This document shows, piece by piece, positions 17,535-26,769 of a stretch of 64,000 nucleotides of DNA. The stretch lies in the NCBI GenBank assembly GCA_034416335.1, contig DAOULV010000019.1, positions 62,001-126,000 on the forward strand. The letters are read 5' to 3'. The notes under the pieces are model-generated. The model was not told the origin of the DNA. It saw only the letters and a program-made list of their open reading frames with translations, and did no database searches. This DNA is from MGML01 sp034416335 (GTDB lineage Bacteria > Chloroflexota > Dehalococcoidia > Dehalococcoidales > UBA2162). Position 1 is the stretch's first letter. Each line of letters begins with the position of its first letter. A program made the translations under genes and the position numbers.

Positions 17535-17879
17535 TTACTCCTGTTTCTTTCGTTTGTTTGCCGGGGCTGATTTTAACGCTCTTTGCACGGTCCTCTTACT
17601 TACACCGAACATCTCGGCCAGCTCGTTAATAGTCTTTCCTTCTTCGGTAAAAAGTCTTACCATTTCAGCGGCGCGTTCCTTCTGTTTCCAGCGTCGTTTT
17701 CCGCCGGGCTTATCGTATATGCACTCATCGAAAGGGCAATCCAGACAGGAACCGGCTAATTCACAACCTTCATCCCTGTAGTGGAGTTGTTCGGGAAGTA
17801 AATCCTTTACTGCATCGCTTTCTTCGGGTAACTCATCTATCTCTGTTCGCTCGGCTTCTTCGCCCATATCAAACTTCAT
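17535..17879 (-). CDS. Cys-cluster plus helix-turn-helix protein
   Basis: From the ATG at 17879 (AGGAA site) the product is 114 residues. The middle holds a CX5CX2CX4C cluster that could bind zinc or an iron-sulfur cluster. The C-terminus is a helix-turn-helix (INELAEMFGVSKRTVQRALKS) ahead of a basic tail. It heads the phage-like operon, 5 bases before the portal gene. It could be a small-terminase substitute or a regulator of the operon. Neither is proven. Confidence 0.65.
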   Translation of the reverse strand: MKFDMGEEAERTEIDELPEESDAVKDLLPEQLHYRDEGCELAGSCLDCPFDECIYDKPGGKRRWKQKERAAEMVRLFTEEGKTINELAEMFGVSKRTVQRALKSAPANKRKKQE

Positions 17880-17979
17880 AGCCCGTTCCTGAATTGTTGT
17901 TATACGAGCATAAATTAGCACATTTGTTCTATTACGTCAATAGGGTCTTGTCATATAAAATAAGAAAAAAGGAGAGATT

Positions 17980-18687
17980 ATGAAAAAGCCTGCCGGCATT
18001 ATCTTCGACCTTGGCGATACGATATTACAGACAATATCGTACGACTGGATACCTGTTAATAAAAAGCTGCTTGAATTCGTTGAAAATGATACTGATCTCA
18101 CACCCGAAGCATTACAGGAGATTGCATCCGCGATAAATAACGATTTCGAGCAGGCGAAAATCGATTCGATGCTCGAACAGGATATCGTAAGTTTTTACCG
18201 GACCCTTTTCGAAACAGCAGGATTATCTCTCTCCATCAGCTACGAGGAAGCTGCAAGAGTATGCTGGGACTGCGCCGTCACATTAACCCCGGAAGAAGGT
18301 ATTTACGAAGTCCTGGATACTCTGGAAAAACACGAGATAAGGACCGGAATTTTAAGTAATGGTTCCTTTCCGGCTTTGTTCCTCGAAGAAAACCTGGCAA
18401 AATACGACCTCGCCCATAGATTCTCTTTCATCATGTCCAGCGCCGACTACGGAATCAGGAAACCCCATCCCCGTTTCTTTAATATCGCTGCCAGAAAGAT
18501 GGGACTCTCTCCGGAGGATATCTGGTTTATCGGAGACAAGCCCCAGTTCGATGTAAAAGGAGCGTTAGCTTCCGGGATGTACCCCGTCTGGTATAATCCC
18601 CGGAATGGGCAAGTGTATCCGGAATACGAATGCCTTGAAATCAATCACTGGCAGGAGTTCATTAGACTGATAGAGTCTCTTCGTTAA
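17980..18687 (+). CDS. HAD-superfamily hydrolase
   Basis: A 235-residue phosphatase-like protein with HAD motif I (IIFDLGDTI, first Asp the nucleophile), motif II (GILSNGS), motif III lysine in RKPHPRFF and motif IV in WFIGDKPQFDVKGA. It has a helical C1 cap between motifs I and II. Substrates of this YjjG/phosphoglycolate-phosphatase-like group are small phosphorylated metabolites; the real one is not known. A good GGAG site precedes the start. It is divergent from the phage-like cluster. Confidence 0.87.
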   Translation: MKKPAGIIFDLGDTILQTISYDWIPVNKKLLEFVENDTDLTPEALQEIASAINNDFEQAKIDSMLEQDIVSFYRTLFETAGLSLSISYEEAARVCWDCAVTLTPEEGIYEVLDTLEKHEIRTGILSNGSFPALFLEENLAKYDLAHRFSFIMSSADYGIRKPHPRFFNIAARKMGLSPEDIWFIGDKPQFDVKGALASGMYPVWYNPRNGQVYPEYECLEINHWQEFIRLIESLR

Positions 18688-18794
18688 GACTTATAAATAA
18701 TATACATATCCCGTATTTCTACACTCAATGATTTTTATAAATTAACAATTTTTTCGTTAATTTTCTCCGATTTTGTGTTATAATTAATAGTCCT

Positions 18795-19280
18795 ATGTCG
18801 CAGAGGAAAATATTAATAGCTGTTATCGGTGCCCGTGAACCTTCACCTGAAGAAGCCGGGCTGGCTGAGGAAACAGGCAGGGAAATCGCCAGACAGGGCG
18901 CCTCCCTTGTCTGTGGTGGGCTTGGCGGAGTTATGGAAGCCGCCTGCCGCGGCGCCGCCGGCGAAGGCGGCACTACCGTAGGTATTCTCCCCGGAGACAA
19001 CCCCGATGCAGCCAATCCATATGTACAGATTCCCATAGCCACCGGTATCGGCTATGCCCGTAACGTTGCCGTGGTACGCTCGGCCGGCGCGGTAATCGCC
19101 ATAGGCGGCAGCTACGGCACTCTCTCCGAGATAGCCTATGCCCTCGCGGGAAATACTCCGGTTATAGGGTTGAATACCTGGTCCATATCCAGAAACGGTA
19201 AACAGGACGATTCGATATTGTATGTACGAAGCCCCGGCGAAGCGGTAAAGAAAGCCTTCGAACTGGCTGTGAAAAGATAG
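18795..19280 (+). CDS. TIGR00725-type LOG-like protein
   Basis: A 161-residue Rossmann-like protein of the lysine-decarboxylase-like (LOG/YgdH) group: ISVIGAR-like opening (IAVIGAREPSPEE), then LVCGGLGGVMEAACRGA, a GD/NPDAAN segment and AVIAIGGSYGTLSEIAYA. The GG..GT..E pattern is the phosphate/nucleotide-binding site of these proteins, often linked to nucleotide or cytokinin-like phosphoribohydrolase activity. It ends 9 bases before enolase and is likely cotranscribed. Confidence 0.82.
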   Translation: MSQRKILIAVIGAREPSPEEAGLAEETGREIARQGASLVCGGLGGVMEAACRGAAGEGGTTVGILPGDNPDAANPYVQIPIATGIGYARNVAVVRSAGAVIAIGGSYGTLSEIAYALAGNTPVIGLNTWSISRNGKQDDSILYVRSPGEAVKKAFELAVKR

Positions 19281-19289
19281 GAAAATAAT

Positions 19290-20567
19290 ATGGCCGATAT
19301 TAAGAGTATAGCAGGTAGAGAGATACTGGACTCCCGGGGCAATCCTACTGTAGCAGTGGAGTTAACCCTTTCCGATGGTACAACGGGCAACGCGGCTGTT
19401 CCGTCGGGTGCCAGTACCGGCAGGTATGAAGCCGTAGAACTGCGTGACGGCGGTTCCCGCTTTAACGGACTCGGCGTGCTGAAAGCCGTGGAAAATATAA
19501 ACGGGGATATAGCCGGAGCGCTGGCAGGGATGCCGGCTGGCAACCAGGAAACCATCGACAACAGGCTCATAGACCTGGACGGTACTGAAAATAAAGCCCG
19601 GCTCGGTGCTAATGCTATTCTCGGAGTATCGCTGGCGGTCGCCCGCGCCGCGGCGAAATCCGCAGGCATCCCCCTGTACCGCAGCTTGAGCCGGGTGGAT
19701 AAATACGTGCTGCCGGTCCCGATGATGAATATTCTCAACGGCGGCAGGCACGCCGCCGATTCTACCGATTTCCAGGAATTTATGGTTGCTCCGGTCGGTG
19801 CCGATACTTTCAGCCAGGCTCTACAGATGGGGACCGAAGTCTACCATTCCCTGAAAAAAGTACTGAGAGACAGAGGGCTGAACACAAATGTCGGAGATGA
19901 AGGAGGATTCGCTCCTTCCCTGCCCTCGAATAAAGAAGCCATAGAAGCTATACTTTCCGCTATCGAAAAAGCCGGTTACCGGCCGGGCAGCGACTGCTGT
20001 ATCGCCCTCGACCCGGCCGCCAGTGAATTTTATGCGGCCGGTAAATATGTGCTGGTTAAAGAAGGGGTTTCTCTTTCATCGGCTGAGATGGTCGATTATT
20101 ATGTCAATTGGGTAGCGGAATACCCCATTATCAGTCTTGAAGACGGAATGGCGGAGGATGACTGGGAAGGCTGGTGTCTTCTTACCCGAAAGCTGGGTGA
20201 TAAAATACAGCTTGTTGGCGATGACCTTTACACCACTAACGTTAAGCGCCTGAAGAAAGGCATAGAACTCAAGGCTTCGAACTCTATCCTTATCAAACTG
20301 AATCAGATAGGGACTCTTACCGAAACGGTCGATGCAATCAAAATGGCTTATGATGCAGGATGGACGGCAATGGTAAGTCATCGCTCCGGAGAGACGGAAG
20401 ATACCACTATCGCGGACCTCTCCGTCGCAATGAACTCGGGGCAGATTAAGACAGGCGCCCCCTGCCGCTCGGAACGTACTGCCAAATATAATCGCCTTCT
20501 AAGAATTGAAGAAGAGTTGGGAAGCAATGGCAAATACGGTGGAACGGAATTATTCAAGAGAGCGTAA
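19290..20567 (+). CDS. eno: Enolase
   Basis: A 425-residue glycolytic enolase interconverting 2-phosphoglycerate and phosphoenolpyruvate. Clear family signatures: AGREILDSRGNPTVAVE at the N-terminus, the GAST loop (PSGASTGRYEA), the metal ligands in CIALDPAASEF, SLEDGMAEDDW and LVGDDLYTTN, and LIKLNQIGTLTETV with SHRSGETED. Length is standard. It lies in a small central-carbon group with GAPDH downstream. Confidence 0.97.
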   Translation: MADIKSIAGREILDSRGNPTVAVELTLSDGTTGNAAVPSGASTGRYEAVELRDGGSRFNGLGVLKAVENINGDIAGALAGMPAGNQETIDNRLIDLDGTENKARLGANAILGVSLAVARAAAKSAGIPLYRSLSRVDKYVLPVPMMNILNGGRHAADSTDFQEFMVAPVGADTFSQALQMGTEVYHSLKKVLRDRGLNTNVGDEGGFAPSLPSNKEAIEAILSAIEKAGYRPGSDCCIALDPAASEFYAAGKYVLVKEGVSLSSAEMVDYYVNWVAEYPIISLEDGMAEDDWEGWCLLTRKLGDKIQLVGDDLYTTNVKRLKKGIELKASNSILIKLNQIGTLTETVDAIKMAYDAGWTAMVSHRSGETEDTTIADLSVAMNSGQIKTGAPCRSERTAKYNRLLRIEEELGSNGKYGGTELFKRA

Positions 20568-20601
20568 TATTACAAAGAGACAGGAACGACGAAAAGAAAG
20601 A

Positions 20602-21600
20602 ATGATTGAAATAATACCGGGCATTTTCCAGCTTCAGATACCCATCCATGATAATCCTCTTGGACATACCAATACCTACCTTATCCGAGACCACCACGGG
20701 TACCTGCTGATAGATGCAGGCTGGGACAGCGAAGAAGCCCTGCAGGCAATGAAAGACCAGCTCGCTGAAATCGGGACGGACCTGAGCGCTATCACCAGAA
20801 TAATAGTTACTCATGTGCACGGCGACCACTACGGTCTGGTTCATACCCTGAAAAACCACACCGATGCTGAAATCATAATACACTCCCGTGAAAAAGAAGT
20901 GCTATTGTACAGGTATACAACCGTCTATGAGACTTTAAGCGACATAGAAGAATCATGGGCGAGAAACGGTGCTCCTCGGGACGAACTGCCGATGCCCGGC
21001 CTTCCGGCTCGGGACACCCGGAGACTCCAGACGCCCGTAATACCGGACAGTACGGTGGAAGGAGGTGAAATAATATCCGCTGGAGACTACAAACTGCGGG
21101 TCATCTGGACTCCTGGACATGCCCCCGGACACATATGTCTGTACGAACCCGCTAAGAAGATACTGTTCGGCGGTGACCATGTCCTGCCCGTAATAACACC
21201 CAACATCAGCCTGCTTCCCTATGCGGGGGACAATCCTCTCGGCGAATTTATGGACTCTCTGAAGACGCTGGATGAACTGGACGTAGAAATGGTCCTTCCC
21301 GCACACGAGAACATCTATCACGACCTGCATAAGAGAATTGCAGAAATCACCCACCATCACCGCCAGAGAAACCTGGAGATTCTGGAAACCCTGGAAGAAG
21401 GACCGAAGAATGCCTATCAGGTATCATCGGTGATAACCTGGATTCCTGAATCCGGCGGTATCAGCTACGAAGACCTGCCGCCGATGCACAAACGAATGGC
21501 GGTATTGGAAACACTCGCCCATCTCAAGGCAATGCTTATTGACGGAGAGGTTAGGAGCTATACGGAGGATGGTACTGACTATTATATGATTTCTCAATAG
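20602..21600 (+). CDS. Metallo-beta-lactamase-fold hydrolase
   Basis: A 332-residue protein with the metal-binding THVHGDHYG motif (HxHxDH), a second ligand region TPGHAPGHICLY, FGGDHVLP and LPAHENI. It has a C-terminal winged-helix-like extension (ITWIPESGGISYEDLPP ... VLETLAHLKAML) typical of the glyoxalase-II-like/LACTB2-like subgroup. Probably a thioester or lactone hydrolase; substrate unknown. The start at 20602 is favoured because the family begins at MIEIIPGIFQLQIP; the longer frame overlaps the end of enolase. Confidence 0.87.
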   Translation: MIEIIPGIFQLQIPIHDNPLGHTNTYLIRDHHGYLLIDAGWDSEEALQAMKDQLAEIGTDLSAITRIIVTHVHGDHYGLVHTLKNHTDAEIIIHSREKEVLLYRYTTVYETLSDIEESWARNGAPRDELPMPGLPARDTRRLQTPVIPDSTVEGGEIISAGDYKLRVIWTPGHAPGHICLYEPAKKILFGGDHVLPVITPNISLLPYAGDNPLGEFMDSLKTLDELDVEMVLPAHENIYHDLHKRIAEITHHHRQRNLEILETLEEGPKNAYQVSSVITWIPESGGISYEDLPPMHKRMAVLETLAHLKAMLIDGEVRSYTEDGTDYYMISQ

Positions 21601-21645
21601 CCAGTTACCGGAAAAACAAAGTCATTAGAATTATAGAGGGGGAGA

Positions 21646-22659
21646 ATGACAGTTAAAGTTGGCATCAATGGTTTCGGGCGTATCGGTAAACTAACCTTAA
21701 GAACTATCAATAAATATTACAGAGACAAACTTGAAATAGTTGCGGTAAACAACTGGTCAAGTCCCAAAACAAACGCCCATCTAATCAAGCGGGACACCGT
21801 CTATGGACCGTATCCCGGTCAGGTGGAATACGATAATGACTCGGTAATTGTCGACGGGAAACGGATAAAAGTCTTCAATGAACCCAGACCCGAAGACGTG
21901 AACTGGCTGGAGTACGGAGTTGAGATTGTTCTCGAGTCCAGCGGGCAATTTACCGACGCCAATATGTCCGCAATTCTCATAGAGCAGGGTGTCAAGAAGG
22001 TATTGATATCCGCTCCGGCGAAAAACGAAGATATCATGCTCGTGTACGGAGTAAACGAACACCTTTACCAGCCGGATAAACACCACCTGCTATCCAATGC
22101 CTCCTGCACTACGAACTGCGTTGCCCCGGTAGCCAAGGTGCTGCATGATTCATTCGGCATCGAAAAAGCTTTGATGACCACCGTGCATGCCGTTACCAGC
22201 GACCAGAGGCTGCTGGACGGAAGACACCAGGACCTCAGGCGCGCCAGAGCAGCCGGAAATAACATAATCCCTACTACTACCGGCGCCGCCAAGGCCGTAA
22301 CCAGGATAATCCCCGAACTGGAAGGGAAAATTGATGGGATTTCTTTCAGAGTGCCCGTACCGACCGTATCGGTGATAGACCTGGTAGCGACCCTGAAGAC
22401 GAACGTAACGCTGGAAAACATTAATCAGGCGTTAAAAGACGCGGCTGAAGGTCCGATGTCGAAAATAATGGAATATTGCGAAGAAGAGCTCGTCAGCACG
22501 GATTTCTCAGGGAATCCTGCAAGTGTCATAATCGACGCGCCGGGTACCATGGTTATCGCCGACAATATGGTCAAGGTGATGGCGTGGTATGACAACGAGT
22601 GGGGGTACAGTTGCCGTATGGCCGACCTCACTATGTATATTTCCGAACAAGGTTTTTAG
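21646..22659 (+). CDS. gap: Glyceraldehyde-3-phosphate dehydrogenase, type I
   Basis: A 337-residue GAPDH with the NAD-binding opening VGINGFGRIGKL, the catalytic cysteine in SNASCTTNCVAPVAKVL, the histidine in MTTVHAVTSDQ and the C-terminal MAWYDNEWGYSCRM. The motif NNWSSPKTNAHLIKRDTVYG shows a substitution of the usual NDL region. It would act in glycolysis or gluconeogenesis with the nearby enolase. A GAGGGGGAG site precedes the start. Confidence 0.95.
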   Translation: MTVKVGINGFGRIGKLTLRTINKYYRDKLEIVAVNNWSSPKTNAHLIKRDTVYGPYPGQVEYDNDSVIVDGKRIKVFNEPRPEDVNWLEYGVEIVLESSGQFTDANMSAILIEQGVKKVLISAPAKNEDIMLVYGVNEHLYQPDKHHLLSNASCTTNCVAPVAKVLHDSFGIEKALMTTVHAVTSDQRLLDGRHQDLRRARAAGNNIIPTTTGAAKAVTRIIPELEGKIDGISFRVPVPTVSVIDLVATLKTNVTLENINQALKDAAEGPMSKIMEYCEEELVSTDFSGNPASVIIDAPGTMVIADNMVKVMAWYDNEWGYSCRMADLTMYISEQGF

Positions 22660-22758
22660 CCGAATGTCACTTGCGCGGTAAAACAAAAACCTGTTATTGT
22701 ATTTATTGTACTAAAGAGGTTATACTTTCTCGATACCCATAAACCATACAGGTGAAAG

Positions 22759-23931
22759 ATGAAACTGATCGTTGTAGGGCTTGGACAGTGCGGCGGTAGA
22801 ATTGCCGACGAATTTGCCCGGTTGAACAGCAAAGCCCGGGGCCAGCGTGGTATCGAAATAGTTATCGATGCTTTTGCTGTAAACACAGATATCGCTGATT
22901 TAAGCGGTCTGAAGCGAGTAAAGCCTGACTATGAACACCGCATCCTTATCGGAGGCAGAAAGACTGGTGGTCACGGAGTCGGTAAGATAAACGAACTCGG
23001 TGCTGAGGTTGCCAAGGAAGATGCGGATAAAGTACTAGATTCTGTCCGGAATACAAAAAGGCTGACTGAAGCGGATGCTTTCCTGCTTATAGCAGGCTCC
23101 GCCGGTGGGACCGGTTCGGGCTCGATACCGATAATGACCCAGTATATCAAGGAGCGGTTCATAGACAAGCCTGTATATAATATGACAGTCCTTCCGTTCG
23201 AACACGAAGAGCTTACCGAAGAAAGAACGATATACAACGCAGCAACAAGTCTGAAATCATGTTACCTTGTTGCCGATGCGATATTCCTTATCGACAACCA
23301 GAGGTATATCAGGAAAGACGCGTCGCTTCTCAATAATCTTTCGAAAATCAACTCCATAATAGCTGAGCCCTTCTATAATCTGCTGTGCGCGGGAGAAGAA
23401 AAGAAACCCAAGTACATAGGAGCAAAAGTTCTCGACGCCGGAGATATCATTCAGACCCTGGTAGGCTGGACTATTATCGGTCACAGCAGATCGCACCTGT
23501 CGTTCCTCAGGTCATTGTTCGAAAGGACACGCGATTTTAGAAAGAAGGTTGATGAAAACCAGAAAGGCGTCCAGGCTATGGATGAAGCTATCAGCCGATT
23601 ATCCGTTCACGGTAATCCGATGGACTCCAGGAGAGCTCTTTACCTTGTCTCCGCTCCCGCAAAAGAAATGAACATGGACATGATTAAGGAACTCGGCATG
23701 CACCTGAAAACAATCGCTCCGGACTCAATCATCCGGAGCGGCGATTACCCCCGGGATGGGGGATCTCTTGATGTATCTATCGTTCTGTCGGAACTCAGCG
23801 ATATCGCAAAAATCAGGGAATACTTCACCAGGACAATCAGCTTGATATCAACGCTGCAGAAAAGGCAGGACGGGGTTGAATACGATACCGCTTTAGATGG
23901 CACACTGAAAGATATACCATCACTGTTATAG
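22759..23931 (+). CDS. Divergent tubulin/FtsZ-superfamily GTPase
   Basis: A 390-residue protein with an N-terminal VVGLGQCGGRIADEF Rossmann-type opening and the tubulin signature AGSAGGTGSGS at residues 114-122 that grips the GTP phosphates. A DAGD segment near 226-229 is where the T7 catalytic loop of polymerising family members would lie. It lacks the canonical FtsZ N-terminus and C-terminal ZipA/FtsA-binding peptide, so it is not standard FtsZ; it is closer to the CetZ/TubZ-like outliers. It converges on two coiled-coil genes. A cytoskeletal role is likely but not shown. Confidence 0.8.
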   Translation: MKLIVVGLGQCGGRIADEFARLNSKARGQRGIEIVIDAFAVNTDIADLSGLKRVKPDYEHRILIGGRKTGGHGVGKINELGAEVAKEDADKVLDSVRNTKRLTEADAFLLIAGSAGGTGSGSIPIMTQYIKERFIDKPVYNMTVLPFEHEELTEERTIYNAATSLKSCYLVADAIFLIDNQRYIRKDASLLNNLSKINSIIAEPFYNLLCAGEEKKPKYIGAKVLDAGDIIQTLVGWTIIGHSRSHLSFLRSLFERTRDFRKKVDENQKGVQAMDEAISRLSVHGNPMDSRRALYLVSAPAKEMNMDMIKELGMHLKTIAPDSIIRSGDYPRDGGSLDVSIVLSELSDIAKIREYFTRTISLISTLQKRQDGVEYDTALDGTLKDIPSLL

Positions 23932-23979
23932 TCCGCAGGATCGGTTTTCTTCTCTTACCCTTCTTTTTACTACCGACAG

Positions 23980-24441
23980 TTATCTGACTACTTTGGAATA
24001 TATGTCCCAGGCTTGAGCGACCGTGTCTTCCCTGAGTTCCCAGGCTTTAGCCAGTTCTTCCTCGCGGGCTTTCAAAGCTTCGGATATAGTTTCTTCGGCT
24101 TTTGCTTCTGCCTGCTCCATAGCCCTCTGGTACGTTTCCCTGGCTCGTTTCTCAGCCTGCTCGCGGGTTTTATTCGCCTGCTTTATCGCTGATTCACAGA
24201 CTTCATTTGCCTGCTGAACTACCCGCAGATAAGCTTCTCCTACCTGAACCTCATTCTCGCGATAAATTCTGGAAACCTCGCGAGTAGCATCCATATAGGC
24301 AGAATAAGCTTTCTGTGCCTGGCCGAGAACCTCATCAAGCGGGTTGGTTGCTGCCTGTACTGATTCAGCCGGTGTTTCTTCGACGACTTGTTCTTCTTTT
24401 ACCTCTTCAGCCTTTTTTGCCTGCCCCTTAGGATTTGCCAC
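23980..24441 (-). CDS. Short coiled-coil protein
   Basis: A 153-residue protein: a lysine/glutamate-rich N-terminal 35 residues (MANPKGQAKKAEEVKEEQ...), then an almost unbroken helix with regularly spaced Ala/Glu/Arg (AYSAYMDATREVSRIYRENE, KQANKTREQAEKRARETYQR, EETISEALKAREEELAKAWE). No membrane segment is seen. It is the second gene of a minus-strand pair with the 25-residue-repeat protein, sharing its Ala/Lys/Glu composition, and its end lies about 50 bases from the tubulin-like gene's end. Function unknown. Confidence 0.75.
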   Translation of the reverse strand: MANPKGQAKKAEEVKEEQVVEETPAESVQAATNPLDEVLGQAQKAYSAYMDATREVSRIYRENEVQVGEAYLRVVQQANEVCESAIKQANKTREQAEKRARETYQRAMEQAEAKAEETISEALKAREEELAKAWELREDTVAQAWDIYSKVVR

Positions 24442-24530
24442 AGGACACCTCCTTCTAATGCGGTATTCCCTGTTTGTATTTTTTGGAAACCTTCCTTATA
24501 TTTCCATTTTCGGCGATTTGGGATTATCGA

Positions 24531-26492
24531 TTATTCTTTCGGTTTTTCCTTCTCTTCGCCAGGTTCCTCTGCTGGCGGTGCGTTCTTACGCTGTTCATAC
24601 ATTTTTGCCAGGAATTCCAGGCGGGATTCTATCTTATTCTTGGTATCGTCAGATTTCACTTCATTAACAATCTTGCCGGTCCCGGTAGATTCAGCTTTAT
24701 TGGCTGCACCGGCTTCAACTTTTCCAACTGGCTTCGGCTTCTCTTCTTTCTTCGCTCCCGGCTGTACCTTTTCAGACTTCACCGGTTTTTCTTCTTTCTC
24801 CTCATCTCCGATGATTACATCTTCGAAGGCTTTTAATGATAATTCAGTCGATTCCTTTGTCAGCTTTTCGGTTGCTTCGACTCTACCGATTGCTTCTTCG
24901 AATGATTTCACCGAAGCTTCTGCAGCCTCTTTGGCAATTCTGGTAGAATCTTCGGCTGCTTTCTGAGCCGCTTTTATAGATATCTCGGCTGTCTTCCTGG
25001 CTTCTCTCATCAGTGCATCGGTCGTTTCCTTGGTCGCTTTTGCCGACGCTTTCGTGGAAGCTTCCAGCGCCTTGGTAGATTTTTCGGCGGTCTCTCTGGC
25101 TGATTTGCTGATTTCTTCAGCCCTGGCAATCGCTTCCTGGGAAGCTGTAATCGCGGTTTCAATTGCTCGACTAGCTGAGTTTATAGCTACGTCTACAGCT
25201 TCCTTTGCCGCCTTAGCCATTTCTTCAGCTCTCTCTTTTACAGACTGAGTAGTTTTTTCCGCCCTGGTAATTGCCTCTTCAAATGCCTTGGCCAGGGATT
25301 CTGCCATCTCCTGAGCCTGTCTTCCGGTTTCTTCAGCCCGGACGATAGCATCCTGTGTAGCTGTCACCGTCTCTTCAACCGCTTCTCTGGCAGCTTTGGC
25401 TGATGCTTCGGTTACTTCCTTGGCAGTCTTACTGATCTCTTCAGCCCTGGCTACGGCTTCCCGGGCAACCTCGGCTGACGCCTCGGCTATCTCTCTGGCT
25501 TGCTGGCTCATCTCCAGAGCCTGTTCCAGCCCTGCCTGTGACGATTTGAGAATGCCCTCCGCCAATTCTCTGGCTTCTCTGCCTAATACCTCTGCCTTGG
25601 CTACAGCCTCCTGGGCCGCAGCAGCCGATGTTTCCGCTGTCTCTCTGGCTTCCTTGCTTATATCTTCGGCACGGACAGCTGCTTCCTGAGCATCTTTTGA
25701 AGATGCTTCCACCGCTTCCCGGGTCGCGATACTAATTTTCTCCGCTTTGTCAATAGCTTCCTGAGATACCCTGACGGCTATTGCTGCGGCTTCTTCTGCA
25801 TCCTTGTTTGCCTTGTCTGCCTTTGTTGCAGCCTCTTTTGCCGTCCTGGTAGCAAGGTCCATCGCTTCTTTACTTGCTTTTTCACTCCTGTTAGCTGCTT
25901 CCCTTGCCACTTGAGCTGATTCTTCGGCGGCTTTTTTCGCCGCTTTGCCCATCTCTTCAGCCTTGGTTGTTGCTTCACGTGAAGTTCTGATTGATATTTC
26001 GGCTCGCTCTTTGGCAGCTCTACCGGCTTCTTCAGCCCGGGTAAGTCCTTCCTGGGAAGTCTTTAAGGCTACCTCGGACAATTCCTGGGCTTCCTTGCTG
26101 ATTTCTTCGGTACGGCTTATGGCATCTTCGAATTCTTTTATAATCGTCTTGGCGGCCTCCGTAGGTGCTTTTGCAGAGTCTTCGGCTTTAGCAATCGCCT
26201 CCTGAGCAGCCTTAACCGAAGCCTCGGCATTCTCGCGGGCTTCTTTACTTATCTTTTCAGCCTTGGCTATAGCCTCCTGAGCTGCCTTGACGGATATCTG
26301 GGCTGCTTCCTGTGTCTCCTTGCTTATCTTCTCAGCCCGTTCAAGAGCATCCTGGGATGTCCTCGTGGATACCTCAGCCGCTTCCCTTGCCATTTTCCCG
26401 AGCTTTTCCGCTCTGGCTACAGCTTCCTCGAACACTCCTATAGCGCCGTTTTTAAAACTGTCAAGATTTTCCGGAGGTCCTTCATCCGCCAT
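24531..26492 (-). CDS. Long 25-residue-repeat coiled-coil protein
   Basis: From the ATG at 26492 (GAGGTG site) the protein is 653 residues. About residues 25-530 consist of some 20 repeats of about 25 residues with the consensus AE-ISKEA-E-AE-S-KAAQEA-AR. A 25-residue period spans seven helical turns (25/7 = 3.57), between a heptad and a hendecad, so an extended shallow coiled coil is expected. A charged Lys/Glu/Pro linker follows and a short conserved-looking helix (IESRLEFLAKMYEQRKNA) closes it. No signal peptide or membrane segment. The composition also resembles LEA/apolipoprotein-type proteins. Function unknown; a filament or scaffold partner is plausible. Confidence 0.8.
   Translation of the reverse strand: MADEGPPENLDSFKNGAIGVFEEAVARAEKLGKMAREAAEVSTRTSQDALERAEKISKETQEAAQISVKAAQEAIAKAEKISKEARENAEASVKAAQEAIAKAEDSAKAPTEAAKTIIKEFEDAISRTEEISKEAQELSEVALKTSQEGLTRAEEAGRAAKERAEISIRTSREATTKAEEMGKAAKKAAEESAQVAREAANRSEKASKEAMDLATRTAKEAATKADKANKDAEEAAAIAVRVSQEAIDKAEKISIATREAVEASSKDAQEAAVRAEDISKEARETAETSAAAAQEAVAKAEVLGREARELAEGILKSSQAGLEQALEMSQQAREIAEASAEVAREAVARAEEISKTAKEVTEASAKAAREAVEETVTATQDAIVRAEETGRQAQEMAESLAKAFEEAITRAEKTTQSVKERAEEMAKAAKEAVDVAINSASRAIETAITASQEAIARAEEISKSARETAEKSTKALEASTKASAKATKETTDALMREARKTAEISIKAAQKAAEDSTRIAKEAAEASVKSFEEAIGRVEATEKLTKESTELSLKAFEDVIIGDEEKEEKPVKSEKVQPGAKKEEKPKPVGKVEAGAANKAESTGTGKIVNEVKSDDTKNKIESRLEFLAKMYEQRKNAPPAEEPGEEKEKPKE
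24850..26430 (-). repeat. About 20 tandem 75-bp coding repeats
   Basis: Within the coiled-coil gene, units of 75 bases encode the 25-residue repeat (for example AEKISKEARENAEASVKAA followed by QEAIAK). At least one unit is 22 residues and insertions of 11 or 22 residues occur, so the array grows in helical steps that keep register. Units are diverged, not identical. Confidence 0.75.
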
Positions 26493-26769
26493 CCTGCTAC
26501 ACCTCAAATGCCATTTTAGTATACAATTCCTAGTTTTTCAATAGTAGTATCCACGTGGAAACTAGGCTTAACATACGAGTATAAGGATTAACACTATACC
26601 ATACTTCAACCTCTTTTTCACGCCGATTTCAACTATCTGGATCGACCTCATCCTGATACGTATGGATAACGTTCGTTATCGGATGTATAAACAGGTATTA
26701 TACGTTTGACACTTTAAGCGTGGGTTTGATAATATTTGCTTAGATAGCAAGCACACAGAGGAGGTAATT

